Shown here piece by piece: positions 8,945 through 18,239 of a stretch of 64,000 nt of DNA. The stretch spans positions 114,793,501 through 114,857,500 of the forward strand of contig NC_064614.1 of the NCBI RefSeq assembly GCF_023898315.1. The letters run 5' to 3'. This stretch comes from Schistocerca nitens (lineage: Eukaryota; Arthropoda; Insecta; Orthoptera; Acrididae). Numbering within the stretch: position 1 is the stretch's first letter; the number at the start of each line of letters is the position of its first letter. The position numbers and the translations under genes are program-made. The notes below the pieces were generated by a model, which saw nothing but the letters and a program-made list of their open reading frames with translations, was not told the DNA's origin and made no database searches.

Positions 8945-11401
8945 GCACGTTCACAGGAGCTCAGTCCGTCAGTTCACCTGATGATGGCGACATGTATGAT
9001 CGCCGAAATATTGTGCCCGTTGGACACTGTAGACCGGCAGTACACCCGTGGATATTTTGATTAAGAACGACCTCCTTAACAGGTTCTTCATTTTTGTTAG
9101 TCTCGTCAATTTTTTGATCATCTACAAATGCACTCTTGAACTATAATATTTTTGCGGCTTCTTTCATATCCTTTGGATCGAGTGCTTCTCTGACGTAAGT
9201 TTAACAAATGTCAGCATTGAACCAGCCAACAAATGGCCCTTCAAAAACCTGACCGTAATTTACTTGTTTATTTATTTATTTACTTATTTTGTGCTCCACT
9301 TGGGCAACGTCGCTGTGTATTTGTTCTAAACCAAATTTCTGCATAAATTAATAGAATTATTTCTTTTTACTTTTAATCAGTAAGAACTCTCTACGGAAAA
9401 ACATCTACATATCAGTACTATAACACTGAAATTGTTACACGCAACATATAGTATGGCTTGTACCGTACGGCTTGAACATGCTACCTCGCGTCCCCAGGGG
9501 ATCAGTGGGCCCTTGCTCGACCTTTTCTGGGCGGCAAATTCACAGGGCGGAGAATACACGACACCCTTCTAGCCTACGAGCGGTGTCGTAAACCTGCCTC
9601 GTAGGATTGTTTGCAAAATATCAACATCGTCCGCACCTGCCCTCCGAAGTGCCAATCGGTCCCGTAACTACAGCCTTCCAGCCATAACAACGCGAGATTT
9701 TCAAGAATTCCCCAAATCCACGCCTGTGGCGCAGCACAGAGTATATTCCTCTGGCATTTGAGAGCTTCCAACTAACTGTGCACATGATTTCTAACCTGTT
9801 TTAAACCATTTCTCGCTGATATTTCTCATAAAATAGTGAAAGAAAAAAAGGTTATTGCTTACTACATTTTCTCTGTCCATGCAGTAAAATTTCAGCATCA
9901 AGTGCGGCGGCGCGGTTCCTTTCTGGGATTAAACCAGCACCTAACTGTGAACTCGTTGCAGCAGATCGCCCGTAGGATAGTCGAGGACAAATCTACTGTA
10001 CTGCGACTCGCGCCAGGCTGAACACAGCGTAACTATTCTAACAATCGTGAAATGGTCTTAATTTTGAATGAAAATTGGATATACTGGCAAAACTTCGGTA
10101 TGTTCTGGAGTTTAGAATTGCAAGTTCACTGCCAAGCCCGTGCTAATCCTAACACAGTCATGCACAAACACTTTCATTCACGTTGGCAAGTTTATGGTAA
10201 CGTATTTCCCGAAATCTGAACAGCTACTAAATACGGATTGTTCTTAAATGAAAATTCTCGCCATACTATTAAGTTTATTGGTGTCTAAAGCACTCAAGTT
10301 TTTCGTCACCGATCTGCTCAATATGCCACGCAGAATTACTGTCTTTTCTCATTCACAAAATTACTTACGAAATCCGTACTTTCTAAAAAAACCGCACCGA
10401 AATAAATTCGCCTTTACTTTAAAGCACTTTTGAGGCATGCGGCACCACTAAAACCGGCAAACTGTAACCTCCTTCGGAGCTCATACTACACAAGACCGTA
10501 CCATTGAAAGGCTGGGCTCCGACTACTTTTGAGTGCTCCAAGCATTCTCAGTCTCCAAGGGAAAAGACGCGCGAAGAATACCCCGTTTTGATTGATCAGT
10601 TTTGTCTAAGGCCAATAGAAAAATATTACTCTCCCGCGTTTGTCCGCGCTTTTCATGACTAACCAATCAACAAATAGCACACTTTCGAATTGCACTTTTT
10701 CCGTAATAAATATTTAACCTTCTGCTATTTTATTTATACTTTACTTCATTAACTACTTTCATTTGCACTCGAATTAGCTTTCCTTTTACCATAAACTTAC
10801 TTAACATATTATGATACAAAATTCCCCGTCGTCTGCATTCACACTGTCTTACAAATTTCTCACGCTAGTTCGTACAGCGTTTTTTAGTGTAACAATGATC
10901 TACATATTTAATTAAGACCACAATCACGCATCATTCACACCACTAAAAAAAACTGTACAAACATAAATAAACAAAAAAGTCTTCAAGAAATATACAGAAC
11001 AATTCACAAAAACATTCTCTTGACCTGTTTCTTGACTGTCTCTGTCTGCTACTGTACTCTGGTGGATGAAAAGTAGAACTACGAACTCGACTGAATCCGC
11101 TTCAGACCATCTGTCACTTTGCACGAATGAGTCATTCTCCCGAAACACAGGCTCCAGACAGGGGTGTTAAATTATGACACTGTATGATGCTTAGTTCAGG
11201 ATGTACGTACGTCATAAACATTAAAATGCTTATCAAAATATCCACGGGTGTGCTGCCGGTCTATAGTGTCCAACGGGCACAATATTTCGGCGATCATACA
11301 TGTCGCCATCATAAGGTTAACTGACGGACTGAGCTCCTGTGAACGTGCCGGCACGGAGATCCGTAAGCTATGGCTGCTCAGAGGGAACAGGGTTCGGTCG
11401 C
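8945..11401. repeat. Tandem unit 2 of the 3,294-bp duplication (first part)
   Basis: This copy of 5651-8107 includes the AT-rich spacer (9063-11224), in which I see no gene, and the inverted PLE 3' end (11225-11401). It ends exactly at the insertion point of the gag-only LINE; the last 13 bases are the left copy of that element's target duplication. Confidence 0.9.
8978..9008 (+). ncRNA. Hammerhead-like core, second plus-strand copy
   Basis: This is identical to the motif at 5684-5714: CTGATGA, a 5-bp stem, then GAAA. The same uncertainty about cleavage site and stem III applies. Confidence 0.38.
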
Positions 11402-13328
11402 TTTTTATATAGGATGGGGCCCCTCCACGCCCGCACCAACGTGGTGACCAACACAAAAGTTTTACTGTCACCTCCGTAAGCATGTTAGTTTTGAATCAGG
11501 CGTCACAGGATGCAGGCTGTGATGTTATCCATGCGTCTGGGTAAGACTACTCATTAACATGGTCCATCAGGAGATAGTAGTGGTCGAAAACGATCGAAGG
11601 GTAGCGGTTTTAAGAGCAGAGGAAAAAAAGTGCCAAGGCCAGCGCCAAGGGAAAAAAACCTCTGCGACAGTAGGACGGGTGGTAAGGGCAGTAGCGGCTT
11701 GCTAGCTGCGACAGAGCATGCAAGGTGAGGGGGGTTAGCGTGAGGTATCGTGCAACGTTACCTATGTACTGCGTGGTTGTCAGCTGGGGCAGTCCGGTGC
11801 TGCGGCTGGGCTCGCTTGTAGTCTCCTGGGCCGGCCGCAGTGGCTTACTCCCTGTAACATAGAAATTCGGCGCGGCAGGGCGGCGACGCTTCTGCGATGA
11901 AGACTGGCCTATTGGCTCCTCGACCCCTTGCAGTCGGCGTCGCCAGCGGCTCCTCTGCGGCGGCGGTTGTCTTCTTCTTCTTTGCGCCTCTCACCCGCGC
12001 TGCTGCTGGAACAAGAGCTGGGATAGGCGCGCGAACGTCCTTCTGCGAGGTCGCAGGAGTGTTCGCAGGTACGACTGCGCTGAGGCCTTGGGCGAAAACT
12101 GCTCGCAGTTGCCTCAAGGCCTCTTCCTTCTCTGCAGCCACGGCGGCTGCGAAGGCAGCCCTCTCCGCCGCCATGACGGCTTTGAGGGCTGCTGTGGCCT
12201 CCTTCACGGCGGTGCCGAGTTCGAGGTCACATCTCTTCGCAGGAAGGCGAGCTGCGTCCTGGCTGCTCGTTTCCGAGCGGCCGTCCCTGCCCCTGGCAGG
12301 TGGATCTGCTGCTGCGCCGTCCCTCAGCTGCGCCGGGCTGTTCTGCGCCCTACGCCGTTTCCGGCGTCGTCTTCTCTTCTGCTGCTGCGTCGGTGCGGCC
12401 GCGGCCGCTTCGTCGCCCCCGGCACGGCTGCGGCTTGAGAAAGCCGAACATCCGCGCCAACTGGCGACGTGCGGGCCGCCACACCGGACACAAGTCGGCA
12501 GAGCGTTGCTGCCGCGGTCGCAGGCGCGGCTGTCGTGCTCACCTGAGCACTTGACGCACCGCGCCGCGTTGCGGCAATACTTCGCAACATGGCCCTCGCC
12601 CTGGCACCTGAAGCACTGGGGCTGAGGATCCATGGCGGTCGGGAGAGCCTCTGTCGTAACCGGGAAGCCCAGCAACTTCCGCAAGTCGAAGATGTCACTC
12701 CCGCCGTCGACCGTTTGCACGGTCACGGCATAGAGCGGCGCCCTCTTCCTGTTGGTTCGGTTGTGCAACCTTGCGGCTACACTACCAAACCCGGCTCGCA
12801 GCAGCCCTTCCCGGACCGCTGCCTCATCACAGCACCAAGGCAACCCCCTGAGGAGTGCCTTAGTCGTCTTCATCCTTCCTACGGAAGGTGCCTTCTCACG
12901 CGCCGGCGGCGCGTCGACGATGTGGTCGGCCACTGCGACCTTGATCGCCCTGTGGTCGGCCACGTTTGCGGCTCGAACGCAGATCAGCGAGTCTGTATCG
13001 ACAGACTCGTAGACCACCTCGTTCTGAGCGCAGCTCGTCATGGTGTCGAACAGCGCTGTCCACCCGCCTTTGCACTTGACGTACAAAGGGGGGACAGGCC
13101 GCGACTCGTCTTCTCGAGAGTTTCTTGCACGGTCGGCAGACTCGGTGAGTTGCACAACCGAAGGACCCTTCGTAGCGGCAGGTTTCCTCTGCGCACGCTT
13201 CTTTCCCATGCTGCGAGGCGCGGAACACGACAATTTGCACGCGTTGTCAAAACAACGCACGACAATTTGCTCTCCGCAGCGCCCACAGCACAGAAAACCT
13301 CTTCACGAGCTCTCAACGGCCGAGTAAG
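11402..13328 (-). mobile_element. Gag-only jockey-type element, 1.9 kb
   Basis: This element lies between two copies of AGGGTTCGGTCGC (11389-11401 and 13329-13341). It has a short leader, one gag-like ORF (11845-13260) and about 440 bp of 3' sequence without coding capacity, ending in TATATAAAAA on the element strand. No endonuclease or reverse transcriptase is present, so it must depend on enzymes from another element, in the way that HeT-A of Drosophila encodes only a gag. The alternative is an internal deletion of a normal two-ORF element. It occupies the same target position as the LINE at 56-5196 and has the same orientation relative to the PLE. Confidence 0.85.
11845..13260 (-). CDS. 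Gag-like ORF1 protein of the 1.9 kb jockey-type element
   Basis: This intact frame has 471 codons. A second in-frame ATG at 13209 begins MGKKRAQRKPAATKG and may be the true start. The middle contains a region resembling the pre-knuckle domain (KTTKALLRGLPWCCDEAAVR), then three zinc knuckles: CFRCQGEGHVAKYC, CVKCSGEHDSRAC and CVRCGGPHVASWRGC. The tail has a run of Arg/Lys (KRRRRRKRRR), then an Ala/Glu-rich, probably coiled-coil segment. Order and spacing match the ORF1 at 3015-4835, but the sequence is well diverged, so these are different families of the same clade. The protein is expected to bind element RNA and perhaps the target. Confidence 0.88.
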   Translation of the reverse strand: MRCFDNACKLSCSAPRSMGKKRAQRKPAATKGPSVVQLTESADRARNSREDESRPVPPLYVKCKGGWTALFDTMTSCAQNEVVYESVDTDSLICVRAANVADHRAIKVAVADHIVDAPPAREKAPSVGRMKTTKALLRGLPWCCDEAAVREGLLRAGFGSVAARLHNRTNRKRAPLYAVTVQTVDGGSDIFDLRKLLGFPVTTEALPTAMDPQPQCFRCQGEGHVAKYCRNAARCVKCSGEHDSRACDRGSNALPTCVRCGGPHVASWRGCSAFSSRSRAGGDEAAAAAPTQQQKRRRRRKRRRAQNSPAQLRDGAAADPPARGRDGRSETSSQDAARLPAKRCDLELGTAVKEATAALKAVMAAERAAFAAAVAAEKEEALRQLRAVFAQGLSAVVPANTPATSQKDVRAPIPALVPAAARVRGAKKKKTTAAAEEPLATPTARGRGANRPVFIAEASPPCRAEFLCYRE

Positions 13329-13855
13329 AGGGTTCGGTCGCGGCGGCGGCCGATTTAAATACCCTCCGCCCGCGCCGCGCTCCCTCCGCCGTCCGCGCCC
13401 CGCGCCACGGTCGCGCGGTGGAACAGATTCCGACGGCGTCTGAGATGACGTCGGTGTGATGGCTCCGTCCGCCGTGGTCGTCACAACTATACGTTTGCTC
13501 GATTTACTCTTGATTAACCCGATCGCTGGTTCCCAAGCCTTGCTAAGATTATAGCCACAGTCACGGTTTATGAGGTCGTCATTGATGCGAATTTCGATGG
13601 CCTCTCTAACAACGCTGTCCCAGTATATCGACGTCTGTACCAGAATCCTCGTGCGGTCATACTCCATGGCGTGATTTTCCGACAAACAATGTTCAGCGAC
13701 CGCCGACTTGCTCGGATACATCAGTCGAGTGTGCCTCTGGTGTTCACGGCATCGATCCTCGACGGTACGCATCGTCTGACCAATATACGACTTGCCACAT
13801 TGACACGGAATCTGGTACACGCCGGCCTTCCTCAAACCGAGGTCATCTTTGGCGC
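13329..13855 (-). pseudogene. PLE copy 4, minus strand: GIY-YIG domain, split by the gag-only LINE
   Basis: This is the counterpart of 8106-8624 at an offset of 5,234 bp. It encodes the same GIY-YIG domain (GVYQIPCQCGKSYIGQT at 13820-13770). Its 3' end was separated by the LINE and lies at 11225-11401. Because the LINE inserted in the sense direction, the nuclease frame now runs on through the junction into LINE leader sequence and stops only at 13038, giving a chimeric 265-codon frame. This chimera is probably a by-product and not a selected gene. Confidence 0.85.
13353..13361 (-). promoter_or_regulatory. TATA-like box of PLE copy 4 upstream of the gag-only LINE
   Basis: TATTTAAAT on the minus strand. 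Its first T is 33 nt from the first base of the gag-only element at 13328, the same geometry as at the 5.1 kb LINE. Function is inferred. Confidence 0.4.
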
Positions 13856-14300
13856 TGTTAGAGAGGCCATCGAAATTCGCACCAATGACGACCTCATAAA
13901 CTGTGACTGTGGCTATAATCTTAGCAAGGCTTGGGAACCAGCGATTGGGTTAATCAAGAGTAAATCGAGCAATCGTATAGTTGTGACGACCACGGCGGAC
14001 AGAGCCATCACACCGACGTCATCTCAGACGCCGTCGCAATCTGTTCCACCGCGCGACCGTGGCGCGGGGCGCGGACGGCGGAGGGAGCGCGCCGCGGGCG
14101 GAGGGTATTTAAATCGACCGCCGCCGCGACCGAACCCAGTTCCCTCTGAGCAGCCATAGCGTACGGATCTCCGTGCCGGCACGTTCACAGGAGCTCAGTC
14201 CGTCAGTTCACCTGATGATGGCGACATGTATGATCGCCGAAATATTGTGCCCGTTGGACACTATAGACCGGCAGCACACCCGTGGATATTTTGATTATCA
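13856..14300 (+). pseudogene. PLE copy 5, plus strand: GIY-YIG C-terminal half and 3' end
   Basis: This is the counterpart of 8625-9060. The plus strand carries the C-terminal half of the nuclease to a stop at 14157-14159, then the 3' end with palindromes and the hammerhead-like motif. After TTTTGAT the sequence differs from the other copies and continues in frame for a short while (YQIRREKLKNHI), so this may be the least truncated 3' end. Confidence 0.82.
14212..14242 (+). ncRNA. Hammerhead-like core, third plus-strand copy
   Basis: CTGATGA at 14212-14218 and GAAA at 14239-14242 bracket the same 5-bp stem as the other plus-strand copies. Confidence 0.38.
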
Positions 14301-14427
14301 AATACGCCGGGAGAAACTCAAGAATCACATTAAAATGCTTGAAAACTAGCTAAACTCATTAACTCATTTTAAATTAATTAGACGTTTGAAGATGTTTTAT
14401 ACATGCGGATTGTTTTCTTTACTGACT

Positions 14428-14430
<3 letters not shown>

Positions 14431-14467
<37 letters not shown>
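14431..14467. repeat. (GT)n microsatellite
   Basis: About 18 uninterrupted GT units. Confidence 0.98.
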
Positions 14468-14468
<1 letters not shown>

Positions 14469-14656
14469 AACAATAGTACAGCCACTTAGTCCTTTCTTCA
14501 GACGCAACGGATATATGCTTTTCTTTTGATGTGAAATATGATATTTGTAATCCTGTGGTTTTAACGAATGTTTTTACTACATATCCAAGGGTTAGTAAGT
14601 AATCGTCGGACAATGAATAAGCATGATGATTTCCTTAAAAAATGTTCTTTTTTCAG

Positions 14657-14768
14657 GTCTGGTCTGAACAATCCCGATCATTTCAAGGCAACAATTTCGA
14701 AGAATTTTCAGACGCGCCCACTCAGTGTGAGAGAGGCTTACGGACTTGATTACGATGATAAGTGCACG
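14657..14768 (+). CDS. Candidate internal exon of an unrecognised host gene (exon A)
   Basis: A pyrimidine-rich acceptor (TTCTTTTTTCAG) precedes the exon and a strong donor (CACG/GTGAGT) follows it. The 112-bp exon starts on the third base of a codon and ends on a complete codon. It encodes a non-repetitive peptide with SVREAYGLDYDDKCT at its end. Phase 0 at the end fits the phase-0 start of the exon at 23641. I do not recognise the protein. The codon use and lack of repeat similarity suggest a real gene, but no homology search was possible and earlier exons lie outside the window. Confidence 0.55.
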
Positions 14769-14849
14769 GTGAGTCACATCCAAAATTTCACATCAAACTT
14801 CTGTTCCTTGGACGAATTTTTATTTAAAAACTCCTAGCTTTTTTAATAC

Positions 14850-15120
14850 AAAAGCGCTGCTTTCTTAGCCTACTTCTACTACTACACTAAATACTCTCTT
14901 TTGATACGTGACATCATCTATAGGCTAAATGGTCGGTAGACAGTTATTATTGTTTACTTCTTCAACGTATGGCAAAACTACACAAAAATATGATACACGT
15001 ACAACAGGAAAGTAAGGCATAAAACATACTTACGAAAACAATAACAAACTAGTATAAAGTTATAGTATGTGAACACTCAGATACGTTACCAATTTCACAG
15101 TTCCATCAGAGCTCCATGTC
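14850..15120. other. Intronic AT-rich sequence, nothing recognised
   Basis: No open frame of note, no repeat family that I recognise. Confidence 0.5.
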
Positions 15121-15132
15121 GGACGAACTTAA

Positions 15133-15441
15133 TCATCTATAGCCTTTGGAGAGCTCTTTATCATGTCGTTCCAACCTCTTTGAAATTATTGGGTATTTAC
15201 AAATAATATGCTCTATTTTTTGCTCTATTGTGCCAGGGTTACATTTAGGTCTGTGTATGGAGCACCACTTATAAAGAATGTGCTCGGCAACTTCTGTTCG
15301 CATTTCTGATGCGACTGAGGCCGTTCCAGATTTTTCTCGAGAAATCAGTAGTTTTTTTTCGGTCATAAGTCTTCCGACTCTTTTGATGCGGGCTGCTACG
15401 AATTCCTCTCCTGTACCAACCTCTTCATCCCAGAGTAGCAC
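15133..15441 (-). pseudogene. C-terminal fragment of a LINE protein
   Basis: The minus strand encodes about 100 residues ending in a Cys/His pattern (WCSIHRPKCNPGTIEQKIEHIICKYPI) like the zinc-binding tail of some LINE ORF2 proteins. It abuts the 3' end of the larger LINE at about 15450. Family unknown; a weak call. Confidence 0.4.
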
Positions 15442-15494
15442 TTGAAACTACGTGATTAATTATTTACTGCATGTTTTCCAATCTCTGCCTTCCT

Positions 15495-16577
15495 CTACAG
15501 TTTTTTCCCCTCTACGGCTCCCTCTAGTACCGTGGAAGTCATTCCCTGATGTCTTGACAGATGTCCTATCGTCCTGTCCCTTCTCCTTGTCAGTGTTTTA
15601 CACATACTCTTTTCCTCTTCGTTTCTACGCAGAACCTCCTCATTCCTTACCTTATCAGTCCACCTAATTTTCAACGTTCTCCTGTAGCACCACATCTCAA
15701 ATACTTCGATTTCTTCTCTTTCGCTTTTCCCACAGTCCATATTTCACTACCACAGAACCCTGTGCTCCGAACGCACATTCTCAGAAATTTATTCCTCAAA
15801 TTAAGGCCTATTTTTCATACTAGTAGACTTCTCTTGGCCAGGAATGCTCCTTTTGCCAGAGCTAGTCTGCTTTTGATGTCCTCCTTGCCCCGTCCGTCAT
15901 TGGTTATCTGCTGCCTAGATAGCATAATTACCTTAACTTCATCTACTTCGTGACCATCAATCCTCATGTTAAGTTTCTCGTTGTTCTCATCTCTGCTACT
16001 TCTCATTACATTCGTCTTTCTTTGATTTACTCTCAACCCGCATTCTGTACTCATTAGATGGTTCACTCTGTTCATCCTATTATTTAACCCTTCTCCACTT
16101 TCAGTCAGGATAGCAATGTCATCAGCGAATCGTATCATTGATACCCTTTCACTTTGAATTTTAATTCCACTCCAAATCTTTCTTTTTATCTCCATCACTG
16201 CTTCTTTGATATACAGATTGAACAGTAGGGACGAAAGACTACGTTGCTGTCTTACACCCTTTTTCATACGAACACTTCGTTCTTGGTCGTCCACTCTTAA
16301 TATTCCTTCTTGGCTCTCGTACATATTGTATATTAACCGTCTCTCCCTATAGCTTACCCCTATTTTTCTCACTATTTCGAACATCGTGCACCATTTTAAG
16401 TTGTCGAACGCATTTTCCAGGTAGACAAATCTTATGAACGTGTCTTGATTTTTCTTTCGTCTTGCTTCCGTTATTAACCACAACGTCAGAATTGCCTCTC
16501 TTATGTCTTTACCTTTTTTTAAAGCCAAACTGATCGTCACCTAGCACATCCTTAATTTTCTTTTCCGTTCTTCTACA
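15495..16577 (-). pseudogene. LINE reverse transcriptase, 3' half of ORF
   Basis: The frame at 15815-16540 shows reverse transcriptase motifs: FVYLENAFDNLKW, GVRQQRSLSSLLFNLYI and the catalytic box IRFADDIAIL. The C-terminal part (15495-15740) has EMWCYRRTLKIRWTDKVRNEE, typical of this LINE group, in a different frame, so there is at least one frameshift. GVRQQRS in place of the usual GVRQGCS also suggests decay. The upstream part of the polymerase lies beyond the Tc1 insertion at 18239 and higher. Confidence 0.88.
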
Positions 16578-16692
16578 TACACACATCAAAAAAATGTTTT
16601 GCATCTCCTCGGATCCGAAAGGTCCGAAACCTGTACAGAAAATTGGAATAGAGATCAACATAAACATTATTTCCGCCCTTTTTATTGCTCAG

Positions 16693-16896
16693 GTTCAAAT
16701 GGTCCAAATGGCTCTGAGCACTATGCGACTTAACTTCTGAGGTCATTAGTCGCCTAGAACTTAGAACTAATTAAACCTAACTAACCTAAGGACATCACAC
16801 ACATCCATGCCCGAGGCAGGATTCGAACCTGCGACCGTAGCGGTCACGCGGTTCCAGACTGAAGCGCCTTTAACCGCACGGCCACACCGGCCGGCA
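16693..16896 (-). mobile_element. tRNA-derived SINE (family S1), copy 1
   Basis: The head at the right end resembles a tRNA with A and B boxes on the minus strand (GGTTCGAATCCTGCC). The tail contains GGCTCTGAGCACTATG on the plus strand. A perfect duplication TATTGCTCAG flanks it (16683-16692, 16897-16906). Other copies are at 25758, 31693 and 62796, all in the same orientation. Confidence 0.93.
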
Positions 16897-17026
16897 TATT
16901 GCTCAGGAGAACCATACATTGCATGTTGTACCACCATGCAGCGAGACCTTCAGAGATCGTGGTCCGGATTGCTGTAAACCTCTAATACCCAGTTGCAGGT
17001 CCTCTTGCATTGATGCTTGTCTGTAT

Positions 17027-17942
17027 TCATCGTGGCATACTATCCACAAGTTCATCAAGGCAGTGTTGGTCCAGACTGTCCCACTCCTCAACGGCGATTC
17101 GGCGTTGATCCCTCAGAGTGGTTGGAGGGTCACGTCGTCCATAAACAACCGTTTTCAATCTCTTCCAGGCATGTACGATAGGGTTCATGTCTTGAGAACA
17201 TGCTGGCCATTCTAGTCGAGCGATGTCGTTATTCTGAAGGAAATCATTCACAAGTTGTGCACGATCGGAGTGCGAATTGTCGTCCATGAAGACGAATGCC
17301 TCGTTGATAAGCTGCCGATATGGTTGCACTATCGGTTGGAGGACGGCGTTCACGTATCGTACAGCCGTTACGGCGCCTTCCATGACCACCAGCGGCGTAC
17401 GTCGGCCCCACATAATACCACCCCAAAACAGCAGTGAATCTCCACTTTGCTGCATTCGTTGGACAGTGTGTCTGAAGCGGGTCGCTTCCAAACACGTCTC
17501 CGACGATTGTCTGGCTGAAGGCATATTCGACACTCATCGGCGAAGAGAACGTGATGCTAGTCCTGAACGGTCCATTCGGCATGTTGTTGGGCCCATCTGT
17601 ATCGCGCTGCATGGTGTTGTGGTTGCAAAGATTGACCTCGCCATGGACGTCAGGAAGTCGCTCATCATGCAGCCTGTTGCGCACAGTTTAAGTCGTAACA
17701 CGACGCACTTTGGCTGCACGAAAAGCGTTATTCAACATGGTGCTGTTGCCATCAAGGTTCCTCGGAACTATAATCCATAGGTAGTGGTCATCCACTGCAG
17801 TAGTAGCCCTTGGGTGGCCTGAGCGAGGCATATCGTCGACAGTTCCTGTCTCTCTGTATCTCCTCCATGTCCGAACAACATCGCTTTGGTTCACTCCGAG
17901 ACGCAAGGGCACTTCCCTTGTTGAGAGCCCTTCCTGGCACAA
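17027..17942 (-). pseudogene. Tc1-like transposase, broken
   Basis: Fragments in three frames follow each other in order. First comes the helix-turn-helix part (GLSTREVPLRLGVNQSDVVRTW and the GTVDDMPRSGHPRAT linker, 17688-17942). Next is a middle part (17244-17684), then a C-terminal catalytic part (17027-17533) with FMDDNSHSDRA and SQDMNPIVHAW. The usual DDE pattern has Glu in NPIEH; here it is Val, so the third catalytic residue is lost, in addition to the frameshifts and stops. It cannot be active. Confidence 0.85.
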
Positions 17943-18239
17943 AGTAACATTGCGGACGTGATCGAACCGCGGTATTGACAGTCTATTAATGGTTGAATTA
18001 CAGACAACACCAGCCTTGTACCTCCTTTCTGGTGGAATGACTGGAACTGATCGACTGTCGGATCCCCTCTATCTAATAGGCGCTGCTCATGCATGGTTGT
18101 TTATATCTTTGGGCAGGTTTAGTGAGATCTCTGAACAGTCAAAGGGACTGTGTCTGTTATACAATATGCACAGTCATTGTGTATCTTCAGGAGTTCTGAG
18201 AACCGGGGCGATACAAAACTTTTTTTTTGGTGTGTGTAG

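Larger units (their letters stand above)
16580..18236 (-). mobile_element. Tc1-like DNA transposon inserted in the LINE
   Basis: Terminal inverted repeats of about 25 bp (CACACATCAAAAAAATG at the left, its counterpart ending TTTGGTGTGTG at the right) are flanked by TA at 16578-16579 and 18237-18238. The minus strand encodes a decayed transposase. A SINE (16693-16896) has inserted near its 3' end. The Tc1 is therefore younger than the LINE and older than the SINE. Confidence 0.88.

Noticed and set aside
11897-12625. 242-codon plus-strand frame
   Set aside because: Antisense shadow of the gag-like ORF at 11845-13260, open because of its high GC content.
12589-13443. 284-codon plus-strand frame
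   Set aside because: Antisense of the gag-like ORF running into PLE sequence; no domain.
16800-16890. tRNA gene
   Set aside because: The tRNA-like sequence is the head of a SINE with a tail and target duplication, as in all other tRNA-like stretches here.
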